Source: Syntrophales bacterium
Lineage (GTDB): Bacteria; Desulfobacterota; Syntrophia; Syntrophales; UBA2210
Direction: 5' to 3'
Assembly: GCA_023230565.1 (NCBI GenBank)
Contig: JALNXD010000014.1
Location: forward strand, 1 to 64,000
DNA: 64,000 nucleotides
Shown here: piece after piece, positions 55,433 through 63,135 of the stretch
How positions within the stretch are numbered: the first letter of the stretch is position 1
Layout of the letters: the number at the start of each line of letters is the position of its first letter
Position numbers and translations under genes: made by a program
Notes under the pieces: model-generated
Told to the model about the DNA's origin: nothing
The model's input: only the letters and a program-made list of their open reading frames with translations
Database searches by the model: none

Positions 55433-55819
55433 TTAAATCGGCGAATCCGGTTCAGCAGAATCTCTTACCGTTATAATTCCTTTTTTAAGCAGGTATGCGA
55501 ATGAATTCCGGTTGCTCAGCGCCTTTCTTATCGTCACTTTTTGCGAAACATACCTCTCGAGAGACAAAAGAATGATCAACCCTATGGCATAATAAATCAA
55601 ACCTGTGAATTGCCGAAAGTACAGGAAATATATCAAGGCAGCGGCGATAGTTAAAGGGAATGAATAGAGCCACACAACTAAATGAAAGAGCTTGATCAAA
55701 GGATTGTTTGAAATCCTTGAATAATTGGTAAGAAGACACCCTCTGTTAAAACGGATCATTACCTGCCCTCTTCTGTATTTCTCTACTACGACATCATGTA
55801 ACGTTTGTGCCTTCTTCAT
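55433..55819 (-). CDS. Small two-helix membrane protein behind a c-di-GMP riboswitch
   Basis: This 128-residue protein has a basic N-terminus, two adjacent hydrophobic helices (about residues 45-65 and 70-90: LFHLVVWLYSFPLTIAAALIYFLYF...LIYYAIGLIILLSL) and a charged C-terminal tail. I recognise no family. The ATG at 55819 has GAGG eight bases upstream. The leader of its mRNA contains a well-formed GEMM-I riboswitch, so its expression should follow cyclic di-GMP levels. A role in surface attachment, motility or envelope change is likely by that regulation only. Confidence 0.82.
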   Translation of the reverse strand: MKKAQTLHDVVVEKYRRGQVMIRFNRGCLLTNYSRISNNPLIKLFHLVVWLYSFPLTIAAALIYFLYFRQFTGLIYYAIGLIILLSLERYVSQKVTIRKALSNRNSFAYLLKKGIITVRDSAEPDSPI

Positions 55820-55930
55820 GTGCAACCTCTTTCTGTTTACTAACGATTATGAAAAACGAAGAATATTATATGGACCCTGCTGGCGTTTGACTTATATAAG
55901 GAACATCTTACGGAATTCAGCATTATTGAC

Positions 55931-56025
55931 TTTTGAAAAATTCGGCAACCTGGCAGTCACTTGAATAGTGACCCATGGCTTTGCGTCCTGCCCTCGCGGA
56001 CAGTTTGCCCTTTCGGTTTTCAAAG
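55931..56025 (-). ncRNA. Cyclic di-GMP-I (GEMM-I) riboswitch
   Basis: On the minus strand the conserved core appears in order: GGGCAAAC, a stem CTGTCC with GGGCAG capped by the GCGA tetraloop, then GGACGCAAAGCCA. A second stem GGGTCAC with GTGACTGCC and the closing GGTTGCCGAA follow. Flanking CTTTGAAAA and TTTTCAAAAG can form the closing P1 stem. These are the nearly invariant parts of the c-di-GMP-I aptamer, including the tetraloop and its receptor. It lies about 110 bases before the start codon of the small membrane protein and downstream of a good promoter. No clear intrinsic terminator is visible between aptamer and gene, so control may be at translation or by a less obvious fold. Confidence 0.93.
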
Positions 56026-56048
56026 AGCGGTATGGATATTTTAGTTCG

Positions 56049-56077
56049 ATGCTACATTCAATACGTATAGTTGTCAA
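56049..56077 (-). promoter_or_regulatory. Sigma-70 promoter driving the riboswitch transcript
   Basis: On the minus strand a perfect TTGACA (56072-56077) is followed after exactly 17 bases by TAGCAT (56049-56054). Transcription would start near 56042, about 17 bases before the riboswitch. Confidence 0.8.
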
Positions 56078-56113
56078 GAGAGGCACTTGTGATTGCGTTC
56101 ACAGTTGTGCTTT

Positions 56114-56159
56114 CCAAAAAGAAGGCCGGGACGGCTCATAGCCGTTCCCAGCCCCGGGG
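56114..56159 (-). terminator. Terminator after ftsZ
   Basis: On the minus strand GGGAACGGCT pairs with AGCCGTCCC (one bulge, three-base loop) and is followed by GGCCTTCTTTTTGG. It lies about 120 bases after the ftsZ stop and just before the promoter of the riboswitch gene, so it probably separates the two transcripts. Confidence 0.65.
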
Positions 56160-56273
56160 AGAGGATGGCGTGCTTACGCCCTGATCAATTTTCCGGTTTT
56201 CGAATCTCGCGGATAGAATCGACACCCGGTTTTATTACATTTCATTACGCAATCTTTTTTTTAATATTACGAT

Positions 56274-57437
56274 TCAGTTTTCCGATTTCCTCAAAAATGC
56301 CGGTTTTTCAAAATCAATCGAGTCGTCGTCGATCATACCCATTTTTATGATAACAGGTTTTTCTTTTTCCGCTACTTCCTTATTTCTCATGAACGCGGGT
56401 GTTGACAGATCTTCTTTTTCTTTCTTGAAATTGCTGAAATTCGAAATGTTCGGAACACTTTCCTGCTTTGATTCTTTAGCGTCAAAACCGGTTGCAATCA
56501 CTGTGACTCTTATTTCATCTCCCATATTTTCATCAACTACTGTACCGAAAATTATATTGGCATCTTCATGAGTTTCCGTCTGCACAAGACTGGATGCTTC
56601 ATTGATCTCGAAAAGAGTCATATCCGGACTTCCCGTGATATTAAGAAGCACTCCCCGGGCTCCTTGAATGGAATTATCTTCAAGCAGCGGTGAAGAAATG
56701 GCTTTTTGCGCTGCTTCAACTGCCCGGCCTTCGCCGCTCGCAAGGCCGGTTCCCATCAGGGCCAGTCCCATATCGGACATGATACATTTCACATCGGCAA
56801 AATCCAGATTGATCAATCCGGGAACCATAATCAAGTCCGAAATGCCTTTTACACCGTGATAAAGTATGTCATCCGCCTTTTTGAAGGCATCCTGAAGCGA
56901 CATATTTCTCCCGCTGATACTGAGCAGTCTCTGATTCGGAATGACTATGAGGCTGTCCACTACTTCCTTTAGCGCCTTTAAGCCCTCTTCCGCTTGCATT
57001 CCTCTCTTTTTTCCTTCAAAAAGAAAAGGCTTCGTGACAACTGCGACTGTGAGAATATCAAGCTCGCGGGCAATTTCCGCAATCACAGGTGCACCTCCCG
57101 TTCCTGTACCACCTCCCAATCCTGCCGTAATGAACACCATATCGGCACCGGTTATCAATTCCCTGATCTGATCTTTCGATTCAGCCGCCGCTCTTCTCCC
57201 CTTCTCCGGATCGGAACCTGCGCCTAATCCGCGTGTAATCTCAGATCCAAGCTGCAGTTTGGACGCCGCCTTTGACACTTCGAGCGCCTGCGCGTCAGTA
57301 TTGGCAGAAATGAAATCCACTCCGCTCAGTTTATAGTTTATCATCATGTTTACTGCGTTTCCGCCACCGCCGCCAATTCCTATCACCTTGATTTTGGCTC
57401 CGCTCGCTTTCTTTCCACCTTCCAAAAGTTCAAACAT
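56274..57437 (-). CDS. ftsZ: Cell division protein FtsZ
   Basis: FtsZ is the tubulin-like GTPase that assembles the division ring. The 387-residue protein starts the GTPase domain at residue 16 (KVIGIGGGGGNAVN), with the tubulin signature GGGTGTGG near residue 107 and the T7 loop GLINLDFADVK near residue 205. A C-terminal linker follows, then the conserved tail peptide (SIDFEKPAFLRK) that binds FtsA and other partners. It follows ftsA by 15 bases and is the last gene of the cluster before a terminator. Confidence 0.98.
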   Translation of the reverse strand: MFELLEGGKKASGAKIKVIGIGGGGGNAVNMMINYKLSGVDFISANTDAQALEVSKAASKLQLGSEITRGLGAGSDPEKGRRAAAESKDQIRELITGADMVFITAGLGGGTGTGGAPVIAEIARELDILTVAVVTKPFLFEGKKRGMQAEEGLKALKEVVDSLIVIPNQRLLSISGRNMSLQDAFKKADDILYHGVKGISDLIMVPGLINLDFADVKCIMSDMGLALMGTGLASGEGRAVEAAQKAISSPLLEDNSIQGARGVLLNITGSPDMTLFEINEASSLVQTETHEDANIIFGTVVDENMGDEIRVTVIATGFDAKESKQESVPNISNFSNFKKEKEDLSTPAFMRNKEVAEKEKPVIIKMGMIDDDSIDFEKPAFLRKSEN

Positions 57438-57452
57438 AGCTCATCCTCCCTC

Positions 57453-58679
57453 CTAGAAAAAATCGTTAAACCACTTCTTCATCCGCGTAACTATCTTATT
57501 TACCATATTGACTTCGTTTTTCTTGAACCGCATGCCGGACCTGTTATGGCTCCCATGCACTACAAGTCCCACGCCCGTTGCGTACATCGGGCTTTTTACT
57601 ATATCGTTAATTCCACCAACACCGTCGGGGTAACCTTTTCTTACGGGCATATTGAAAATATTTTCAGCAAGTTCCACTGCTCCTTCTATCATTGAAGAGC
57701 CTCCCGTAAGAACGATGCCGGCGGCAAGTAAATCTTCATACCCCGACTTGGTAATTTCCTTACGGGCAAATGAGAGAATTTCTTCCATTCTCGGCTCTAT
57801 AATTTCTCCCAGCACCTGCCGCGAGACTTTACGAGGATTGCGCCCTCCCACACTTGGCACTTCTATCGTCTCGTCTTGGGGTATCAACTCCGTGTAGGCA
57901 CATCCGTATTTGATCTTCAACTTTTCAGCTTCCGTCACAGGCGTCCTGAGTCCCACTGCGATATCGCTGGTAACATAGCCTCCTCCCAACGGGATTACAG
58001 CTGTGTGTTTGATACTCCCTTCCGCAAAAACGGCTACATCCGTTGTTCCTCCACCAATATCGATAAGTGCCACGCCCAGTTCGCGTTCATCCGGGCTCAA
58101 CACTGCTTCACTTGACGCAAGGGGTTCAAGCACGATATCATTCACATCAAGCCCCACACGGTTGACTGATTTTACAATGTTTTGGATTGATGTAATTGCT
58201 CCGATTACGACATGGACCTTCGCTTCAAGTCTTACACCGGCCATTCCGATTGGTTCTTTCACTCCATCCTGGTCGTCTACGATATAATACTGAGGAAGCG
58301 TATGAATTACCCTTCTATCGAGTGGTATAGCCAGTGCGGTTGCCGCTTCTATTGCTCTTTTCACATCAGTTTCATCAACTTCACCTGCCCTTACGGCAAC
58401 AATTCCGTGGCTATTCAGTCCTTTGATATGACTACCTGCAATGCCTGCGTAGACCGACTTTATCTCACATCCTGACATCAGTTCCGCTTCTTCCACAGCT
58501 CTTTTTATAGAGTCAACAGTACTGTCGATATTTACGACAACTCCTTTTCTCAATCCCTTTGAACTGTGAGTGCCGATTCCAATTATATTGAGCCCGCTGT
58601 TCGTTATCTCTCCGACAATTGCACAGATTTTAGTGGTGCCTACGTCCAGCCCGACAATGATACTTTCTCGCCTCGCCAT
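57453..58679 (-). CDS. ftsA: Cell division protein FtsA
   Basis: FtsA is the actin-like ATPase that tethers FtsZ to the membrane. The 408-residue protein opens with the phosphate-1 motif GLDVGTTKICAIVGE. It contains the inserted 1C domain (SHIKGLNSHGIVAVR), IDIGGGTTDVAVF as phosphate-2 and LTGGSSMIEGAVELA as the adenosine motif. It ends in the amphipathic membrane-targeting helix TRMKKWFNDFF. It lies between ftsQ (gap 23 bases) and ftsZ (gap 15 bases). Confidence 0.98.
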   Translation of the reverse strand: MARRESIIVGLDVGTTKICAIVGEITNSGLNIIGIGTHSSKGLRKGVVVNIDSTVDSIKRAVEEAELMSGCEIKSVYAGIAGSHIKGLNSHGIVAVRAGEVDETDVKRAIEAATALAIPLDRRVIHTLPQYYIVDDQDGVKEPIGMAGVRLEAKVHVVIGAITSIQNIVKSVNRVGLDVNDIVLEPLASSEAVLSPDERELGVALIDIGGGTTDVAVFAEGSIKHTAVIPLGGGYVTSDIAVGLRTPVTEAEKLKIKYGCAYTELIPQDETIEVPSVGGRNPRKVSRQVLGEIIEPRMEEILSFARKEITKSGYEDLLAAGIVLTGGSSMIEGAVELAENIFNMPVRKGYPDGVGGINDIVKSPMYATGVGLVVHGSHNRSGMRFKKNEVNMVNKIVTRMKKWFNDFF

Positions 58680-58702
58680 TTAGAATATCGCCCCTTCCGA
58701 CC

Positions 58703-59542
58703 TCATATGCTTGTTCGCCTCTGTGCGCCCGCCTGAGGGGGATTTTCCCCTCCTCCGCTGTATACGATGATCCTGTCCGATTCCATAAGATTAATGCTGA
58801 CAAATGCTCGACCGCTCTTTTTTGCCGAAAGATCGGAGAGAACTTTTTTCAACCTCCGGAACTTCTTTTCGTAATCACCGAATCCTAATTTGATCAGACA
58901 GCGGTCGGTAGTATATATCGTGTATCCATAAATCGAATTTCCGTTGATTTCGGATATCTTTCCGGCTGAATAGGCTCCGCATCTGGAAATGAAATCGAGC
59001 AGATCAAGCGCTCCTCTCAATAAATCGAAATTAACAATTCCTTCGGAACACATTCCTGTCAACAGAGATAGATCAACTCCGTCACTTTTGACCAGATTTT
59101 TGAAAATAGTCCCCTCACGATCGACAAGATAAAAACCTTTATCCCTCCTGATAATCGCGGCCGGAATACGTTCGGTTACCTCAATAACCAACCTGTTCGG
59201 TAATTCTCTTCCAACCTCTGCGTCTTTTACCCAGGGATTGGTTCTTATTCCGGATGCCATTTTTTCTAGATTTGCCGTCAATATATTCATGGAAGGTTCA
59301 ACGCCTGCAAGTTTCAATATAGTCTCTTCGGAAATTCTCATACCTCCCCGTACGGCCGTTTCCTTCAACTGAAAGTAACTGGAACAAATTGCAAAGTTAT
59401 ATCCGTACACCATCAGCAATCCAAGTCCGGCGGCAGCGCTCATCACTGCAAACGTTTTTATGACCTCCGGATAGATTTTTGCCGACCGCCTTTTCAATCT
59501 GTATTTTCTTGCCTCCAGTGAATTTCCCAGGGGTCCGTTCAT
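58703..59542 (-). CDS. ftsQ: Cell division protein FtsQ
   Basis: FtsQ is a bitopic divisome protein that links early and late division proteins. The 279-residue protein has a basic cytoplasmic N-terminus, one membrane helix (about residues 28-52), a POTRA domain (FQLKETAVRGGMRISEETILKLAGV, NPWVKDAEVGRELPNRLVIEVTERIPAAII) and the FtsQ beta domain. Its ATG overlaps the murB stop as ATGA, indicating translational coupling. Confidence 0.95.
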   Translation of the reverse strand: MNGPLGNSLEARKYRLKRRSAKIYPEVIKTFAVMSAAAGLGLLMVYGYNFAICSSYFQLKETAVRGGMRISEETILKLAGVEPSMNILTANLEKMASGIRTNPWVKDAEVGRELPNRLVIEVTERIPAAIIRRDKGFYLVDREGTIFKNLVKSDGVDLSLLTGMCSEGIVNFDLLRGALDLLDFISRCGAYSAGKISEINGNSIYGYTIYTTDRCLIKLGFGDYEKKFRRLKKVLSDLSAKKSGRAFVSINLMESDRIIVYSGGGENPPQAGAQRRTSI

Positions 59543-60468
59543 TTTTCGTCCCCTATTATTTTTACTTCTGTTTCCAGAAGAATCCCGGTTTTTTCCTTCA
59601 CTGTTTTTCTCGCCATATCAATCAGATTAACAATGTCCCGGGCGCATGCAGCTCCTTTATTGACAATAAAATTACCATGCATTTCTGATATTTGCGCATC
59701 ACCGATTTGATACCCTTTGAGTCCCGCTTCCTCAATAAGCTTTCCTGCCGGCAATCCGGGAGGATTTCTGAATATCGACCCTGCGCTTCGCAAATTTATC
59801 GGGTGCTTCGACTTGCGAGAGGCTTTAATCTCCTCCACTCGTTTTTTTATCAATTCAGTCGATCTTGAGACCAATTTTATACATGCGCCGGTTATAATGC
59901 TTCCTTCCGGAAGATTGAGGCAGCGGTAGTCAAAATGCAGATTATCCCGTCTTAATGCCTCTATATGCGTACAAGGCCTCAAGGTAAAAATCGTTTCTAC
60001 AATATCCTTCATTTCGCCGCCGTAGGCGCCGGTATTCATTTTCAAAGCGCCACCCAGACTTCCGGGAATCCCTTCGCAGAATTCAATTCCTCCCAATGAA
60101 TGTTCTATTGAAAAATCGACCAGCCGGCTCAGAGTAGTCCCTGCTTCCGCATAGAGCAAAGTCTCTTCTGTGCCGGTACTTACGATTTCTATTCTCTTAA
60201 GGCCCTTCAGCGAAATCAGGGCACCACGGTATCCGCCATCGCGGACAATAAGATTAGAACCATTTCCCAAAGGCATAAAGTCGATTTTCCGCTGTTCGAA
60301 AAAAGCGAGGATTCTTTTCAGTTCTTCTACATCGGCCGGCACAATAAACAAATCCGCAGTTCCTCCGGCTCCCATGGAAGTATGGCGCGACATTGGTTCG
60401 TCTAAAATTATATCTCGCACGCCATATAATAGTTGAAGTTCTTTCTTCAGCTTCGCCTTGTTAACCAT
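59539..60468 (-). CDS. murB: UDP-N-acetylenolpyruvoylglucosamine reductase (type II MurB)
   Basis: MurB reduces UDP-GlcNAc-enolpyruvate to UDP-MurNAc using FAD and NADPH, the second step of peptidoglycan precursor synthesis. The 309-residue length and the lack of the extra loop point to the type II form. Visible motifs are the FAD-binding RHTSMGAGGTAD and LGNGSNLIVRDGG, MNTGAYGGEM, the catalytic Ser region SAGSIFRNPPG and the C-terminal Glu in LETEVKIIG. No ddl gene lies between it and ftsQ. Confidence 0.97.
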   Translation of the reverse strand: MVNKAKLKKELQLLYGVRDIILDEPMSRHTSMGAGGTADLFIVPADVEELKRILAFFEQRKIDFMPLGNGSNLIVRDGGYRGALISLKGLKRIEIVSTGTEETLLYAEAGTTLSRLVDFSIEHSLGGIEFCEGIPGSLGGALKMNTGAYGGEMKDIVETIFTLRPCTHIEALRRDNLHFDYRCLNLPEGSIITGACIKLVSRSTELIKKRVEEIKASRKSKHPINLRSAGSIFRNPPGLPAGKLIEEAGLKGYQIGDAQISEMHGNFIVNKGAACARDIVNLIDMARKTVKEKTGILLETEVKIIGDEK

Positions 60469-60476
60469 TTTCTACT

Positions 60477-60590
60477 CTACTCATCCCAGAGTCTTACAAT
60501 GTGGCAATCTTTTTTTACACGCATTGACGCTTTTTTGTGAGGCGTGGCACCTCTAAATATGAACTTTCCTTCAAATACGGCCGTACTCAT
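60477..60590 (-). CDS. Possible 37-residue basic miniprotein between murC and murB
   Basis: A frame of 37 residues starts with an ATG 11 bases after the murC stop and ends eight bases before murB. It encodes a basic peptide (MSTAVFEGKFIFRG...KKASMRVKKD...HIVRLWDE) of no recognised family. It exactly fills the 130-base gap in an otherwise tightly packed cluster. It has no strong ribosome-binding site, so it may be spurious. Confidence 0.35.
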   Translation of the reverse strand: MSTAVFEGKFIFRGATPHKKASMRVKKDCHIVRLWDE

Positions 60591-60601
60591 AATGTTGGCA
60601 A

Positions 60602-62023
60602 TTACCGCAACGGCTGCCGCTCTTTTGCCTGCTGCAATGTCTTGAGCAACTCCTCGCCTATTTTCCATACGTTTCCCGCCCCCAAGGTCAAGATTGTGTC
60701 TGTTGGGTTAAGTTTTTCACTTAACCGCTTTACAATCATACCGAAATCGGAAATATAGACCGTGTCGGGATGTCCCGCTTCCTTGATTGCCTTGCAGAGA
60801 ATCTCCGAATGTATACCGGTTATTTCCTTTTCGCTTGCTGCATATATATCAGTCAAAATAACTGAATCTGCGTCATTGAAGACAGAGAGAAACTCTTTAA
60901 AAAGAGCTTGTGTTCTTGTATAGCGATGCGGCTGAAAAACTACTGTTATTTTGCCTTTCCATATCTGGCGCGCCGCCTGAAGTGTCTCCTTTATTTCCGT
61001 GGGATGGTGGCCGTAGTCATCAACTATGACAATGTCATCAATCACGCCCTTGATTTCGAGTCGCCGATGCACTCCCTGGAACAAGTCGATTCCTCTTTTT
61101 ATACTCTCGAAATCCATGCCCATCTCACGGGCAACTGCAATAGCTGCCATCGAATTATAGACATTAAACAGACCGGGAACCCTGAGAGTCACTTCACCAA
61201 GCATTTTACCTCCGTAATCAAGCCTGAAACGCGACCCCATTTCCTGAAATGATATGTCATGAGCTTTGTAATCGGCATCGGTTTCGATACCGTAACTTAT
61301 TACCCGGCGCTTTATCAGCGGAAGTACCTCTTTTATATGCCCGCAGTCTTTGCAGACAATTGTAAAGCCGTAGAACGGGACTGAATTGGCAAACTTGATG
61401 AAGGCATCTTTAATATCTTCTATCCCTTCATAGTAATCCAGATGTTCACGATCAATATTCGTTATCACCGCAATGAGAGGCGCCAGCCTGAGAAAAGAAC
61501 CATCGCTTTCGTCGGCCTCCGCCACAATAATTTCTCCGCTCCCCAGATGAGCATTGGTACCTATATTCAAAAGCTTTCCGCCGATAACCATCGTCGGATC
61601 CAGTCCGCCCGAAGCCAGAATGGTCGATATCATCGAAGTAGTCGTTGTCTTTCCATGGCAGCCGGATACGGCTATGGAAAATTTCATCTTCAGAAGTTCA
61701 GCAAGCATTTCCGCTCGCGGGATAACGGGAGTACCTCTCCGTTTTGCCTCTGTAACTTCCGGGTTGCATCCTGATATTGCCGTCGATGTCACCACGACAT
61801 CGGCATCTCCTAAAAATGACTCATCATGACCCAAAAATATTCGCGCACCGCGGGATCGCAGCCTTTCTGTAATATCAGTCTCCTGAAGATCCGAACCGGT
61901 TACTGAATATCCGAGATTTATAAGAACTTCTGCAATACCGCTCATTCCGATTCCACCTATCCCGATGAAATGTATATGGTGTATCGTCCTTTTCATGTAG
62001 TCTTTTGTTTCGAAATACTTCAT
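60602..62023 (-). CDS. murC: UDP-N-acetylmuramate-L-alanine ligase
   Basis: MurC adds L-alanine to UDP-MurNAc with ATP, starting the peptide stem. The 473-residue protein has the N-terminal UDP-binding motif FIGIGGIGMSGIAEVL, the ATP loop SGCHGKTTTTSM near residue 118, the Mur ligase segment EADESDGSFL, and the ATP-binding His in VDDYGHHPTEI near residue 345. These are MurC-specific rather than MurD/E/F motifs. It follows murG by 11 bases; GAGAAG precedes the ATG. Confidence 0.97.
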   Translation of the reverse strand: MKYFETKDYMKRTIHHIHFIGIGGIGMSGIAEVLINLGYSVTGSDLQETDITERLRSRGARIFLGHDESFLGDADVVVTSTAISGCNPEVTEAKRRGTPVIPRAEMLAELLKMKFSIAVSGCHGKTTTTSMISTILASGGLDPTMVIGGKLLNIGTNAHLGSGEIIVAEADESDGSFLRLAPLIAVITNIDREHLDYYEGIEDIKDAFIKFANSVPFYGFTIVCKDCGHIKEVLPLIKRRVISYGIETDADYKAHDISFQEMGSRFRLDYGGKMLGEVTLRVPGLFNVYNSMAAIAVAREMGMDFESIKRGIDLFQGVHRRLEIKGVIDDIVIVDDYGHHPTEIKETLQAARQIWKGKITVVFQPHRYTRTQALFKEFLSVFNDADSVILTDIYAASEKEITGIHSEILCKAIKEAGHPDTVYISDFGMIVKRLSEKLNPTDTILTLGAGNVWKIGEELLKTLQQAKERQPLR

Positions 62024-62034
62024 ACTTTTCTTCT

Positions 62035-63135
62035 CTACGCAGCAAGAGCCATCAGCTCATCGATGATTCGCTTCGAAGCATCTGGCTTGCCCAGTTTCTT
62101 TGACTGTTCTCCCATATTCTTCAATTTGGCTCGATCGTCAAGCAAGCCTCTGACCTGCGATGCCAGAAGCTCGCCTGTCAGATTCTCCTCGATAATCATT
62201 TCAGCCGCACCTGAATCTACAAGCATTTTTGCATTCATGATCTGGTGACCACCCGCCGAATATGGATAAGGAATCAGAACAGCCGCTTTTCCGCTTGCAG
62301 TAATTTCTGCAATAGATGTAGCACCTGCCCTGCACACAAGAAGATTCGCCCGGGCATACACCGATACCATATCGTTGATAAAGGGATATACCTCTGCTGA
62401 CCACCCTTTTTCCCGGTACTCCCTTGCAATTTCCAACCATTCTTTTTCACCTGTCTGATGAATGATTTGCAGTCGTCCTTGCAGATCTTCAAGGTAAGAA
62501 AGAGCATCTGCAAATGCCCTGTTAATACTGGAAGCACCTTGGCTTCCTCCAAATATCAGAATTGTAAATTTATCTTCCCCGGGTCCGTTTACTTTTTTTT
62601 CTTTTCTTATAAATTCTTCTCTCACGGGATTGCCCGTGTGAACGATTTTGTTTTCCGGAAAATACCCTTGTCTATCTTCGAAGGTGATAAAAATTTTCTT
62701 TGCGACTTTTCCAAGGATTCTGTTCGTTATTCCGGGTACCGCATTTTGTTCCGCGACCGCCGTAGGAATCCCCATTAGAAATGCAGCCATGACTGCAGGG
62801 CCCGAGGCATAGCCTCCCACTCCGAAAACGACATCGGGCTTGAAGAAATGTATGATCCGGCACGATTGAATCATGCTTTTCGGTATTTTTCCTGCTCCCT
62901 TCAATCGCTTCAACAATCCTTTTCCCTTTATACCTTCAATGTCTATGGTTCGAAATTCAAAGCCCATTTCAGGCAAAATGCGGGCTTCAAGACCTTTGTG
63001 CGTTCCGATAAAAAGAACTTCACTTCCGTTTTTTCTTGCCAGAAGTTCCTGCGCAACCGCAACGGCAGGAAACACATGGCCGCCTGTTCCTCCACCTGCA
63101 ATAACTAACCTAATGCTCTTATCTTTCCGAATCAT
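62035..63135 (-). CDS. murG: Lipid II synthase MurG
   Basis: MurG is the membrane-associated glycosyltransferase that adds GlcNAc to lipid I. The 366-residue GT-B protein has the glycine-rich loop GGGTGGHVFPAVAVA at the N-terminus, VGGYASGPAVMAAFLMGIP near residue 105 and EQNAVPGITNRIL. The nucleotide site is in FGGSQGASSIN and VCRAGATSIAEI near residue 268. Its ATG directly abuts the ftsW stop (TAAATG). Confidence 0.98.
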   Translation of the reverse strand: MIRKDKSIRLVIAGGGTGGHVFPAVAVAQELLARKNGSEVLFIGTHKGLEARILPEMGFEFRTIDIEGIKGKGLLKRLKGAGKIPKSMIQSCRIIHFFKPDVVFGVGGYASGPAVMAAFLMGIPTAVAEQNAVPGITNRILGKVAKKIFITFEDRQGYFPENKIVHTGNPVREEFIRKEKKVNGPGEDKFTILIFGGSQGASSINRAFADALSYLEDLQGRLQIIHQTGEKEWLEIAREYREKGWSAEVYPFINDMVSVYARANLLVCRAGATSIAEITASGKAAVLIPYPYSAGGHQIMNAKMLVDSGAAEMIIEENLTGELLASQVRGLLDDRAKLKNMGEQSKKLGKPDASKRIIDELMALAA

